NCBI GenBank assembly: GCA_030123605.1
Contig: CP126123.1
Location: 4,121,237-4,185,236 of the forward strand
From: Nitrospira sp.
GTDB taxonomy: Bacteria > Nitrospirota > Nitrospiria > Nitrospirales > Nitrospiraceae
DNA length: 64,000 nt
Direction of reading: 5' to 3'
Positions within the stretch are counted from its first letter, which is position 1. Every line of letters starts with the position of its first letter. Shown in pieces: positions 55,704 to 63,312 of the stretch. A model generated the notes under the pieces. The model was not told where the DNA came from, did no database searches, and saw only the letters and a program-made list of their open reading frames with translations. The position numbers were made by a program, and so were the translations under genes.

Positions 55704-57110
55704 CTATTCTGTCGCTGGAATCGTGGAGTCGTCGAGGGGATCGGAATGAGTGGCGGTCCGACCGCCGCCGTGTCTTGCCAAAAAACGATACAGGGTCCTC
55801 CGACTGATGCCCAGCAAGCGGGCGGTCTGTTCTTTGTTGCCTTTCATCGATTCCAAAACGGTGAAAATGCGTTCGCGTTGAAGCGCGCTGAGTGTTCCTG
55901 GGAGATCGAGGCGTGATTCTCCGGTGCGAAGGGTCGTGACGCGGATTTCCTGCGCCAGGTCATCGACGGAGAGGACCGAATGGGTGGCGAGCGTCACCGC
56001 TCGTTCGATCACATGCTGTAGTTCCCGCACGTTTCCCGGCCAGGGATACTTCAACAGAATCTGCATGGCGGCGGAAGATAAGGCCGTCACGCGTACATCC
56101 TTGTCGGCCCCATAACGCGAGAGAAAAAATTCCGCCAGAAGCGGGATATCCTCCGGACGTTCGCGAAGAGGCGGCAACGTGATCGTGACCGTGTTCAAAC
56201 GGTATAGCAGATCTTCGCGGAACCGCCCGATCTGAACCAGTTGCGGGAGGTGTCGGCGCGAAGCGGCAATGACGCGCAGGTCGATGGGAATGGTCTCATT
56301 GCTTCCGACCCGTCTGATTTCCCTTTCCTGCAATGCCCGCAGGAGTTTGGCCTGGGCGACTGCGGAAAGGTCTCCCACCTCGTCGAGGAAAAACGTCCCT
56401 CCGTCGGCTTCCTCCAGCAGCCCCCTCCGGAGCGACTGGGCGCCCGTGAACGACCCTTTGACGTGACCGAACAATTCACTCTCCAGGAGCGAGTCCGGCA
56501 TGGCGCTGCAGTTCACAGCCACAAACGGCTTGAGAGCGCGCGGGCTGTTTTCGTGGATGGCTCGGGCGATCAGTTCTTTGCCGGTCCCGCTTTCGCCCTG
56601 AATCAGGACGGTGGTCTTGCTGGGAGCCACCTTCCCGACCAGTTTGAAGACCTCCACGATGTTTCGGCTCTGTCCGATCATCGAGGCCGTGCGCAAGTGC
56701 TGGCTCAACGAGGTGTGCACCTGTCGGTTCTCTCGGACAAGCCGACACTGTTCCACTGCGCGAGTCGCGACGACGATCAGGTCGTTCAAATTGACGGGTT
56801 TGGTGATGTAATCGAATGCTCCGCGCTTCATGGCCTCGATCGCCGCCTCGACGGACCCGAAGGCGGTCAACAGGATGACGGGTGTTTCTGGCGCCGTTTT
56901 ACGAAAGGCATCCAACACGTCCAGGCCGGACAGGGGAGCCATTTTGAGGTCGCTGAGGACCACGTCATAGTGCCCGCCGCTCGCGAGCGCTTCCTCTCCT
57001 CCCGCCGCAAGGGTCACGGTGAAATCCGCCTGGCGGAGGGCCTGCGCCAACAACTCGCGATTCATCCGATCATCATCGATGACGAGGACCGAGCCTTTAG
57101 ATGTTTTCAC
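55704..57110 (-). CDS. NtrC-family sigma54-dependent response regulator, candidate master of the local regulon
   Basis: A 468-aa regulator: receiver (VLVIDDDRMN, Asp in VVLSDLKMAP, Lys in YITKPVN), AAA+ domain (GESGTGKE, FLDEVGD) and a Fis-type HTH (NKEQTARLLGISRRTLYRFLARHGG). The sigma54-contact loop reads GSFTGA, not the usual GAFTGA. GTG 57110 has GAGG at 6 nt and overlaps the kinase gene by 14 bp. A three-half-site element and a perfect sigma54 promoter lie upstream of the kinase-regulator operon, consistent with autoregulation. The layout resembles ZraR/HydG. Confidence 0.92.
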   Translation of the reverse strand: MKTSKGSVLVIDDDRMNRELLAQALRQADFTVTLAAGGEEALASGGHYDVVLSDLKMAPLSGLDVLDAFRKTAPETPVILLTAFGSVEAAIEAMKRGAFDYITKPVNLNDLIVVATRAVEQCRLVRENRQVHTSLSQHLRTASMIGQSRNIVEVFKLVGKVAPSKTTVLIQGESGTGKELIARAIHENSPRALKPFVAVNCSAMPDSLLESELFGHVKGSFTGAQSLRRGLLEEADGGTFFLDEVGDLSAVAQAKLLRALQEREIRRVGSNETIPIDLRVIAASRRHLPQLVQIGRFREDLLYRLNTVTITLPPLRERPEDIPLLAEFFLSRYGADKDVRVTALSSAAMQILLKYPWPGNVRELQHVIERAVTLATHSVLSVDDLAQEIRVTTLRTGESRLDLPGTLSALQRERIFTVLESMKGNKEQTARLLGISRRTLYRFLARHGGGRTATHSDPLDDSTIPATE

Positions 57111-58722
57111 GCTCGTCCTCGTTCCGCGAACCGCCCGACAGAGGGGGAAAATCCACGGTGAATTGCGTGCCATGGCCCAGGGTGCTCTGGACCGCGAGGC
57201 GACCACCGTGAGCGGACACCGTTCGTTGGCAGATCGTCAAACCCAACCCTGTTCCGCCCGTATTGTGGCGGGTCGTAAAAAACGGCTCGAAAATGTGCGG
57301 GAGCGTGTGTTCCTGAATGCCGACGCCTGAATCACGTACGATCATCCGCACCCCTCCGGCATTCAGGTGCGGACTTCCATGGACCACGATGAGGCCCGGG
57401 AGGGGGCCGTCCACGACGGTGGAGGTGATGAGATCCAGCTCGCCGCCGCGCGGCATCGCCTGGATGGCGTTTGTGATCAGATTGAACACCAATCCGCGAA
57501 GCGCCCGAGCATCTCCCGACACGAGAGGCAAGTGGGGTGAGAAACTGTTTTTGACCGTGATCTTCCGTGCTTCCGTGGTCGGCGTTACCACGGCCAGGAC
57601 ATTATGGAGGATGGCGTTCATATCGAGAGGGGCTTTCTGGGCGTGAATCCTTGTGGAATCCAGCAGACTTTGGATGGTGCGGACCATTCGGTCGGTTTCT
57701 GCCTTCACGATGGTCAAATGGTGGCGCAGCTGTGCTCGGTCCGTGGTGACCTCCGCCAGCTGAAGATGTCCTGAAATTGCGTTCAACGGATTTCCGAGTT
57801 CGTGGGCCATGACGGCGGAGAATTCTCCCAGTGCGGCCAGCTTCTCATTGCGTTCGGCTTGGATACGCGCCTCCACCAGCATCGCATGTGTCTGGTGGAG
57901 GGCCTCTTTGGCTTCTTCGACCTTGTTGGCCAAGGTCGTATTGAAATCCCTGATTTCACCGAGCAACCGTTCTTTATCCTCCATCGCATGCCGGACTCGG
58001 TCCAGCATGTGGTTAAATTGCCGTGACACTTCCTGTAGGTCGGCTGGTCCCGCCGGCAATGTCCGACTCGTCAAATCGCCGGCTTCGGCCCGGCGCATCG
58101 CATCGAGGAGGCGATGGATCGGTCGATGGACCTGGTGTTGAATCAGCATAAAAAAGACCAGGCAGGTGAGCCCGACCATTGCGATGGCGATCAGACGCGT
58201 CCGCTCCCGTTCCTGTTCGGTGATTCGGTCGAACCTCGCGACGGAAAAGCGTCCTCGCAAGGCTCCGATCACCTGTCCGTCCGACAAGACTGGCGCGGCG
58301 ATGATCCAGGCGCGATCGTCGGCCGCATCATCAAAATAGCTGGTCGAATGTCCCGCCGTGATCTCGGCAAGTTCGGAGGCGGGCAACGTTTCCGGCGCCT
58401 GGCCGGAAGCACTGCTCCACAGCAGCGGTGCGCCGTTTCGTGTGATGTCGAAGAAGCTCAGGCGACGGAGGCTCGGACGTAAATCGAGAATGTCTTTGGA
58501 CGTCCGTTCGATCGTCGCGAGACTGGGACGATCTCCGGAGGTCTGAATGGATCGGCTCATGGCGGCGGCCGCGCCAAGGAAGGCGCTGTGCCGGTCTCGC
58601 GCGGCGATCTCCTCGACCACGAGCTCGTCGACCAGATCGACGACGGCAATCGTCAAGACGATCAGGCCGGCCGCCGTGATGATCACCCAGGCAAGCAGCG
58701 TTTTGAGCGATCGAGTCGCCAT
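57097..58722 (-). CDS. Sensor histidine kinase (ZraS/NtrB-like layout)
   Basis: A 541-aa inner-membrane kinase: TM1 at about 10-30, a periplasmic sensor of about 150 residues (including LWSSASGQAPETLPASELAEIT), TM2 at about 180-200 (MVGLTCLVFFMLI), HAMP, a coiled coil, HisKA with VMAHELGNPLNAISGH, and HATPase with DSGVGI and GTGLGLTICQR. The signal is probably envelope damage or a periplasmic ligand. It is translated just ahead of its regulator. The ribosome site before ATG 58722 is weak. A perfect sigma54 promoter lies about 285 bp upstream. Confidence 0.92.
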   Translation of the reverse strand: MATRSLKTLLAWVIITAAGLIVLTIAVVDLVDELVVEEIAARDRHSAFLGAAAAMSRSIQTSGDRPSLATIERTSKDILDLRPSLRRLSFFDITRNGAPLLWSSASGQAPETLPASELAEITAGHSTSYFDDAADDRAWIIAAPVLSDGQVIGALRGRFSVARFDRITEQERERTRLIAIAMVGLTCLVFFMLIQHQVHRPIHRLLDAMRRAEAGDLTSRTLPAGPADLQEVSRQFNHMLDRVRHAMEDKERLLGEIRDFNTTLANKVEEAKEALHQTHAMLVEARIQAERNEKLAALGEFSAVMAHELGNPLNAISGHLQLAEVTTDRAQLRHHLTIVKAETDRMVRTIQSLLDSTRIHAQKAPLDMNAILHNVLAVVTPTTEARKITVKNSFSPHLPLVSGDARALRGLVFNLITNAIQAMPRGGELDLITSTVVDGPLPGLIVVHGSPHLNAGGVRMIVRDSGVGIQEHTLPHIFEPFFTTRHNTGGTGLGLTICQRTVSAHGGRLAVQSTLGHGTQFTVDFPPLSGGSRNEDERENI

Positions 58723-59005
58723 GGTCGTTCACGTCCGGAGACGGTCTGACGGCGAAGTGCTGCATCATCGTCCGTACCGTCGCCTGCCGCCCGAACAGGA
58801 GCGGGCTTCCGTACGAGGCTTCTCGGTCGATCGATTCGGGGAAGGGACAAGACCGGCCGCATCGAGAACGCCTTTCTGCAGCCTCAGGTACCGTAGAGGG
58901 ATCAGTCGTCCTGAGTGGTACTACTGATATGACCAGGCGTGATTCGGTTCGTCGTTATCGAGCACTACTCGCCTTATCAAAACCCCAGCCAATTCCCCAT
59001 AGCTG

Positions 59006-59021
59006 AGCAAGAGAAGTGCCA
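59006..59021 (-). promoter_or_regulatory. Sigma54 promoter of the kinase-regulator operon
   Basis: The minus strand reads TGGCACTTCTCTTGCT, a full match to TGGCAC-N5-TTGCT. It is the best -24/-12 box in the window. The leader to ATG 58722 is about 270 nt; I see no gene in it. Confidence 0.75.
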
Positions 59022-59090
59022 GCTCGATGGTTGGCATGATCGGCTGGATTCTCGTGTCATTGTGAGAGAAAACCCTGAGGGTTTGAGCGA

Positions 59091-59116
59091 TTTCGCACCG
59101 ATCGCACGGTGCGGAA
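59091..59116 (+). promoter_or_regulatory. Three-half-site element between divergent sigma54 promoters
   Basis: Reading TTTCGCAC, CGATCGCACG, GTGCGGAA. The centre is about 84 bp from the -24 box of the minus-strand kinase operon promoter and about 104 bp from the plus-strand promoter at 59206, so one element could serve both directions. Confidence 0.65.
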
Positions 59117-59205
59117 TTCTTCATAGGAACCATCATCGGCAGACGTGACGATGCCGTCGGTCTCTGCCTGAGCAGATAGGCGTCAACGATGCCCTACGAA
59201 ACGGT

Positions 59206-59221
59206 GGGATCATATATTGCA
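59206..59221 (+). promoter_or_regulatory. Candidate sigma54 promoter of the envelope operon
   Basis: GGGATCATATATTGCA has GG and TTGCA at correct spacing but a weak -24 extension (T to G, CA to AT). It resembles the boxes before nxrA1 (TGGGAGCTAGATTGCA) and before the lipoprotein at 62943 (GGGACCGCATATTGCT). Confidence 0.5.
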
Positions 59222-59303
59222 CATCAACAGAGCCATGAGCGGGCTCCGACCGGTCGCCCAGAGCGTCCGAAGTCGTCTCGATTCAGCAGAAGGGAGGTGC
59301 GCG

Positions 59304-59570
59304 ATGGAATCTCATGACGTTCGAACGGCTGATGGTCCTACGGATGAACAGATCTTGGTATTGCTGCAACGACATCAACGGCTCAGCTTTCTCACACTGG
59401 CGGAGTCGCTTCCGACCTACACCTGGCGCTCGTTGTTTGTGGCCTTGAACCGACTCTGCCATCAGGAGCACCTCGAATTGATGCCGCTGGCAGGAGATTA
59501 TGAAGTCGTGTGGCGGAATCGACGCCAACGACCGGCCGGGAACCCAAAGGATCTCTGGATGAGGATGTGA
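59304..59570 (+). CDS. Small protein with winged-helix-like fold
   Basis: An 88-aa protein. The middle (DEQILVLLQRHQRLSFLTLAESLPTYTWRSLFVALNRLCHQEHLELMPLAGDYEVVW) looks like a winged-helix unit: two helices, a recognition-like helix and a beta wing. The ATG at 59304 has GGGAGGTG upstream. It leads the plus-strand envelope operon, and only 2 bp separate its stop codon from the next gene. It may be a local DNA-binding co-regulator; that is an inference from fold only. Confidence 0.65.
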   Translation: MESHDVRTADGPTDEQILVLLQRHQRLSFLTLAESLPTYTWRSLFVALNRLCHQEHLELMPLAGDYEVVWRNRRQRPAGNPKDLWMRM

Positions 59571-59572
59571 CC

Positions 59573-59941
59573 ATGCGATCGATCCGGACGGCCGGTTTCA
59601 CATGGTTGGCGGTCGTCGGCATCTGCTCCCTGCTCGGTTGCGGGAATACAAAAACCGAGCTTGACCTGACGACCTACGATCGTTTGCAGGACCAGGACAA
59701 GATTGCCGAGGTGTACAGCCAGAAGGCGGAGAGGCTCCGGTACATGGCGCGTGAGCAGTTTCAGCGAGCGGCGGTCTACGAGCATCTCTTCGGGGCCGGT
59801 TCCGATTGGGTGGCGGGCACGCGCCTATTGGCTCAGTCGTATGAGAATGCGGCGAAAGAACAGGATCGCAGAGCCGAACAACATCGGGATCTTGCTCGGG
59901 GGGCACGGGCTTCAAAGTCCGTCGGGCCGGTCTCTCACTGA
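59573..59941 (+). CDS. Small lipoprotein, helical
   Basis: A 122-aa lipoprotein precursor with a lipobox SLLGC near residue 23. The mature part is helical and charged (DKIAEVYSQKAERLRYMAREQFQRAAVYEHLFGAGSDWVAGTRLLAQSYENAAKEQDRRAEQHRDLA) and likely forms a coiled coil in the periplasm. It has no recognised domain. It is the second gene of the envelope operon, whose later genes encode an SPFH protein and HtrA. Confidence 0.7.
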   Translation: MRSIRTAGFTWLAVVGICSLLGCGNTKTELDLTTYDRLQDQDKIAEVYSQKAERLRYMAREQFQRAAVYEHLFGAGSDWVAGTRLLAQSYENAAKEQDRRAEQHRDLARGARASKSVGPVSH

Positions 59942-59973
59942 TCGAGCACATCCGAATCAAGAAGGAGAAGACC

Positions 59974-60879
59974 ATGTGGCGATATATGACGATTTTCTTA
60001 GTCGTCGCTTCGATCGGAGTTCTGGAGGGCTGCGGGAACACCGTGAGTCCGGGACAGCGCGGGCTCCGTTGGTATCCGCTGACCGAAGGACTGACGACTG
60101 AACCGTTGAAGTCCGGATTTTATTGGCGGGCCCCCTGGAACGACATTTATATCTACGACGTGCGGTTACAAAGTTATACCGAGATGGTCGAGGCGCTCAG
60201 CTCGGACGATCTGTTGGTAAAGTTGAAGACTGCGATCATCATGCGGCCGATCGCCGAGGAAGTCTATTTTCTCGCCCAGGAAATCGGCCCTGATTTTTAT
60301 CCGCGGGTCGTGAGGCCGGAACTCCTGGCCGCCGTGCGAAGCGTGGTCTCGAACTATCCGATGGTGGTCGTTCCAGAAAAGAGCGCTGAAATCGCCAGCA
60401 AGGTGCAGGCGGTGGTGGTGGAAAAGTTGAAGGGGCGCCATTTGGATGTGCACAGCATCGCGCTGGCCGATATTGAATTGGCCAGGATCGTCCTGGAAGC
60501 GGTCGAACGTAAACAGTCCAAGGAACAGGAAAAGGAACAAAAGGAGTTCGAACTCATCATTGCGGAAAAAAACGCGGAGATCATGCGGCGGCTGGCGCGC
60601 GGAGAGGGTGATGCCGTCAGGATCCGTTCGGAGGGTGAGGCCGAAGGGCTGAAGATCCGGGCGGTCGGGCAGGCCAAGGCGCAGGAAACGATCACCAAGA
60701 CACTGACTCCGGAGTATCTGCGCTATAAGCTCTACGACAGCCCGAATGCAAAAATGGTGTTGTTGCCCGACAATTTACGGGTGCCGATTCTGATCAACCC
60801 GGATCAGGATCGCGGAACGAAGCCGACTCCTGAAAGTCTGATGCGGGCGGATCAAGAACTGACGGGACGAGGACGGTAG
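59974..60879 (+). CDS. Band-7/SPFH (prohibitin-like) lipoprotein
   Basis: A 301-aa protein with a lipobox GVLEGC near residue 20 followed by a prohibitin-like SPFH domain: GQRGLRWYPLTEGLTTEPLKSGFYWRAPWND, VRPELLAAVRSVVSNYPMVVVPEKSAEIASKVQ and a long coiled coil (QSKEQEKEQKEFELIIAEKNAEIMRRLARGEGDAVRIRSEGEAEG). Prohibitins form ring assemblies that organise membranes and hold proteases. A lipoprotein signal in place of the usual transmembrane anchor would put it in the periplasm or outer membrane, which is unusual. GAAGGAGAAG precedes the ATG. Confidence 0.85.
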   Translation: MWRYMTIFLVVASIGVLEGCGNTVSPGQRGLRWYPLTEGLTTEPLKSGFYWRAPWNDIYIYDVRLQSYTEMVEALSSDDLLVKLKTAIIMRPIAEEVYFLAQEIGPDFYPRVVRPELLAAVRSVVSNYPMVVVPEKSAEIASKVQAVVVEKLKGRHLDVHSIALADIELARIVLEAVERKQSKEQEKEQKEFELIIAEKNAEIMRRLARGEGDAVRIRSEGEAEGLKIRAVGQAKAQETITKTLTPEYLRYKLYDSPNAKMVLLPDNLRVPILINPDQDRGTKPTPESLMRADQELTGRGR

Positions 60880-60992
60880 GGCCCGCCGCATCGCATTCAC
60901 GATCACCTTTACCGGAGCACCAAGCTCGGCCCACGGAGACGAGGGTCGTGGATCGAGACGATGCGGGGCTACGAACAACGGCGAGGCGAAAG

Positions 60993-62174
60993 ATGAGGCG
61001 TCACGACTGGTCAAGGTATCAGAGGTTTCTCTCGCATCTGGCCGTGAGCGTCGCCGTGATCTGTGCGCTCGCGGCCTCTGCGCAGGCGTCGCGTGAGCGG
61101 GTCGAGTTGGACGAACATCGGACGATCGACCTGTACCAACGGCTCGCTCCCGCCACCGTCTTGCTCTCCATCACGTACGACTCAACCCATCCGCTGCTGA
61201 GCCCGCCTACCGCCGGGTTGGGAGCGGGGTTCGTCGTCGATGATGCCGGCACGGTTTTGACGAACAGCCATGTCGTCGATGGGGCAGGGACGGTGACCGC
61301 CACGCTGTACAATGGACAACGGGTCGCCGCATCGTTGGTCGGATTGGATCCCGCGTCGGATGTGGCGGTCCTTCAGCTTGCGGCGGAGCGACCTGCGATC
61401 GTTCCCGTTCCGCTCGGCGATTCCGACGCCCTGCATATCGGCCAACAGACCATGGTGGTGGGAAGCCCGTTCGGCCTCGGGTTTACCTTGACGACCGGCA
61501 TCATCAGCGGGGTGGGACCGGCGCAAGGCATGGCGCCGTTCACGCCTTCGCGCTTGATTCAAACCACCGCGCCGCTCAACCCCGGCAACAGCGGAGGACC
61601 TTTGGTGGATTCCCAAGGCCGGGTGGTCGGTATCGCGACGGCTACCTTGATGGGTGCGCAAAATATCGGGTTCGCCATTCCGATCAATACCGCGAAGCAG
61701 GTGCTGGCCGAGTTGAAGGAAAAGGGTCGGGTCGTGCGCCCCTGGCTCGGGATCACGGGAAAATTCGTGACCGAAGACCTCCAACGCCTGTTGACCTTGC
61801 CGCTCGCGAGCGGGCTGTTGGTGGAAGATGTCGAGGACGGGAGCCCCGCCGAGGAAGCAGGCTTCAAGACGGGGCGGTTGAGCCTGACGATCGAGGGGGT
61901 ACCGTGGGTGTTGGGCGGGGATATCGTGGTCGCGCTTCATGGACGATCGATTCCCACGGCGGCGGCCTTTGCGGATGCGGTGTCGCGGTTTCACGCGGGA
62001 CAGGAGATTCAGGTCGAAATCATGCGGGATGGGCAGCGACTGGAGAAGGCGGTGGTGCTCCGCGAACGGCCGTTGTACCAGCGTCGAGTGAAGCCTCACC
62101 CTCAACAGCAGGTGTCGGATACCATGCCTCGAGGATTCAGACGGTCGATCGGTGCACAGGAGTCGTCGTTCTGA
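60993..62174 (+). CDS. HtrA/Deg-family periplasmic serine protease
   Basis: A 393-aa secreted protease with a signal peptide (LSHLAVSVAVICALAASAQAS). The catalytic triad is visible: His in LTNSHVVDG, Asp in ASDVAVLQL and Ser in NPGNSGGPL. A PDZ domain follows at the C-terminus (SGLLVEDVEDGSPAEEAG, GDIVVALHGRSI). HtrA degrades or refolds damaged envelope proteins. The start at ATG 60993 is chosen over GTG 60948 because GAGG lies 6 nt upstream and the signal peptide fits. Its place after the SPFH gene suggests a protease controlled by a prohibitin-like scaffold, as in FtsH-HflKC, but in the periplasm. Confidence 0.92.
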   Translation: MRRHDWSRYQRFLSHLAVSVAVICALAASAQASRERVELDEHRTIDLYQRLAPATVLLSITYDSTHPLLSPPTAGLGAGFVVDDAGTVLTNSHVVDGAGTVTATLYNGQRVAASLVGLDPASDVAVLQLAAERPAIVPVPLGDSDALHIGQQTMVVGSPFGLGFTLTTGIISGVGPAQGMAPFTPSRLIQTTAPLNPGNSGGPLVDSQGRVVGIATATLMGAQNIGFAIPINTAKQVLAELKEKGRVVRPWLGITGKFVTEDLQRLLTLPLASGLLVEDVEDGSPAEEAGFKTGRLSLTIEGVPWVLGGDIVVALHGRSIPTAAAFADAVSRFHAGQEIQVEIMRDGQRLEKAVVLRERPLYQRRVKPHPQQQVSDTMPRGFRRSIGAQESSF

Positions 62175-62227
62175 TCGGATTGGCTCCTGTTATGACACAG
62201 ACACAATGAAAGAAACGGACGACGGTC

Positions 62228-62581
62228 ATGAACCGGTATCGGATGTTCATCGGAGCTCTCCTCGCGTGGACATCCTTGGCGGCCTGCGCAGGAACGCTTC
62301 AAGACAGTGCCAAGGCGGTCTCGTCCGTTCAGCCGATATCTCCTCCTCGCGAGTTCGCCGATGCGGCGTTCCGATGGCGTCAGGAGGCGAGAGAGTTGCG
62401 GAGGCTGGCCGATCGACATGATGCCGAGATCCGGGTGTTGTCGCAGAGCCGGGCGTTGCTGGATCAAAAGCTCGTAGAGCGGAGGCGAGTCCTCGTCCAA
62501 CAGTTGCGGGCGGCTGCAGAGCAGGCTGAGCAACGGGCGGAGGAGGCCCAGGAGCAAGTACCCCATGGGATGGTTCAATGA
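62228..62581 (+). CDS. Small coiled-coil lipoprotein, paralogue A
   Basis: A 117-aa lipoprotein precursor with lipobox SLAAC near residue 20. The mature part contains FRWRQEARELRRLADRHDAEI, then QKLVERRRVLVQQLRAAAEQAEQRAEEAQEQ, giving two helical hairpin segments. The protein at 62943 shares the pattern WRQEAxELR-x-x-ADRH and a similar C-terminal end (GMVQ / GIVQ), so the two are duplicates. Function unknown; the hairpin layout is reminiscent of periplasmic chaperone or sensor-buffer proteins such as ZraP and CpxP, without detectable motif identity. Confidence 0.7.
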   Translation: MNRYRMFIGALLAWTSLAACAGTLQDSAKAVSSVQPISPPREFADAAFRWRQEARELRRLADRHDAEIRVLSQSRALLDQKLVERRRVLVQQLRAAAEQAEQRAEEAQEQVPHGMVQ

Positions 62582-62708
62582 AACACATGGGACAAGACCA
62601 GAGAGATGGACGCTTGAGTATGCTTGTTCTTCGCTCCGAGAGCCTCCTCGTCATCCGCGGAACCCTCTGTCGTAATACGTATGGACACAACGAGCGGTCG
62701 ATGGGCGA

Positions 62709-62734
62709 TTCTGCACAGGCCGCACTGTGCGAAA
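62709..62734 (+). promoter_or_regulatory. Three-half-site element, upstream activating sequence candidate (second lipoprotein unit)
   Basis: Reading TTCTGCAC, AGGCCGCACT, GTGCGAAA, the same spacing as the other copies. Its centre is about 127 bp upstream of the -24 box at 62847. The rest of 62582-62942 has no supported gene. Confidence 0.6.
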
Positions 62735-62846
62735 CACCGCCATGTGATGGTCGTTTTCGCAGTGTCCTCCAGTCCGCCTGCCCTCAAGGCCGACTGTGGT
62801 TGCGGGGAATACGTGCCGCGCGCAAGATTTCTGGGTACACCATGGC

Positions 62847-62862
62847 GGGACCGCATATTGCT
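62847..62862 (+). promoter_or_regulatory. Sigma54 promoter of the second lipoprotein unit
   Basis: GGGACCGCATATTGCT: GG, C at position 6, G at position 7 and TTGCT at -12 agree with the consensus at exact spacing; positions 1, 4 and 5 differ. The leader to ATG 62943 is about 70 nt. Confidence 0.55.
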
Positions 62863-62942
62863 TAGTACGATGGATGAAGGAGATGTGCGATAGGTTGCCA
62901 TCCATCGTCTCTCAATTCTCGCAGACAGAAAGGAGCCTGATC

Positions 62943-63293
62943 ATGAATCGCTCCGTCGTGCACACGGGAATCGTCCTCGCGTTGTCATTGACCGGCTGTA
63001 CGGGATTGTCGCACAACAGGTCCCTGTCGGAGTCGGCTCTCATGCAACAGTCCTCGTCGGTTGAAGAGTCGGCCGAACGCGCTTCTCAGTGGCGTCAAGA
63101 AGCGGAGGAGCTGCGGATGTATGCGGATCGCCATGAAATCGAGGCCGAAATCCTGCTGCAACACCGGTCGCCGGATGTGGGATTGATCCGCCAGCGACGA
63201 GCCCTTGCCCGGCAACTGCGGGTCGCCGCTGCGCAGATCGAGCGGCAGGCTGACGAGGGAGAGAGCCAACCGGTTTCTGGAATCGTTCAGTGA
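62943..63293 (+). CDS. Small coiled-coil lipoprotein, paralogue B
   Basis: A 116-aa lipoprotein precursor with lipobox SLTGC near residue 19. The mature part has SQWRQEAEELRMYADRHEIEAEILLQ and RQRRALARQLRVAAAQIERQADEGE, in the same order as in paralogue A. ATG 62943 has AAAGGAG at 8 nt. It is followed after 19 bp by an HpnR-like gene and has its own sigma54 promoter and upstream element. Confidence 0.72.
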   Translation: MNRSVVHTGIVLALSLTGCTGLSHNRSLSESALMQQSSSVEESAERASQWRQEAEELRMYADRHEIEAEILLQHRSPDVGLIRQRRALARQLRVAAAQIERQADEGESQPVSGIVQ

Positions 63294-63312
63294 AGATTCA
63301 CATGGTGATCCG

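Noticed and set aside
58921-59136. A 71-codon minus-strand frame in the divergent promoter region
   Set aside because: It spans the sigma54 promoter and the shared element, has no good ribosome site and no recognisable features.
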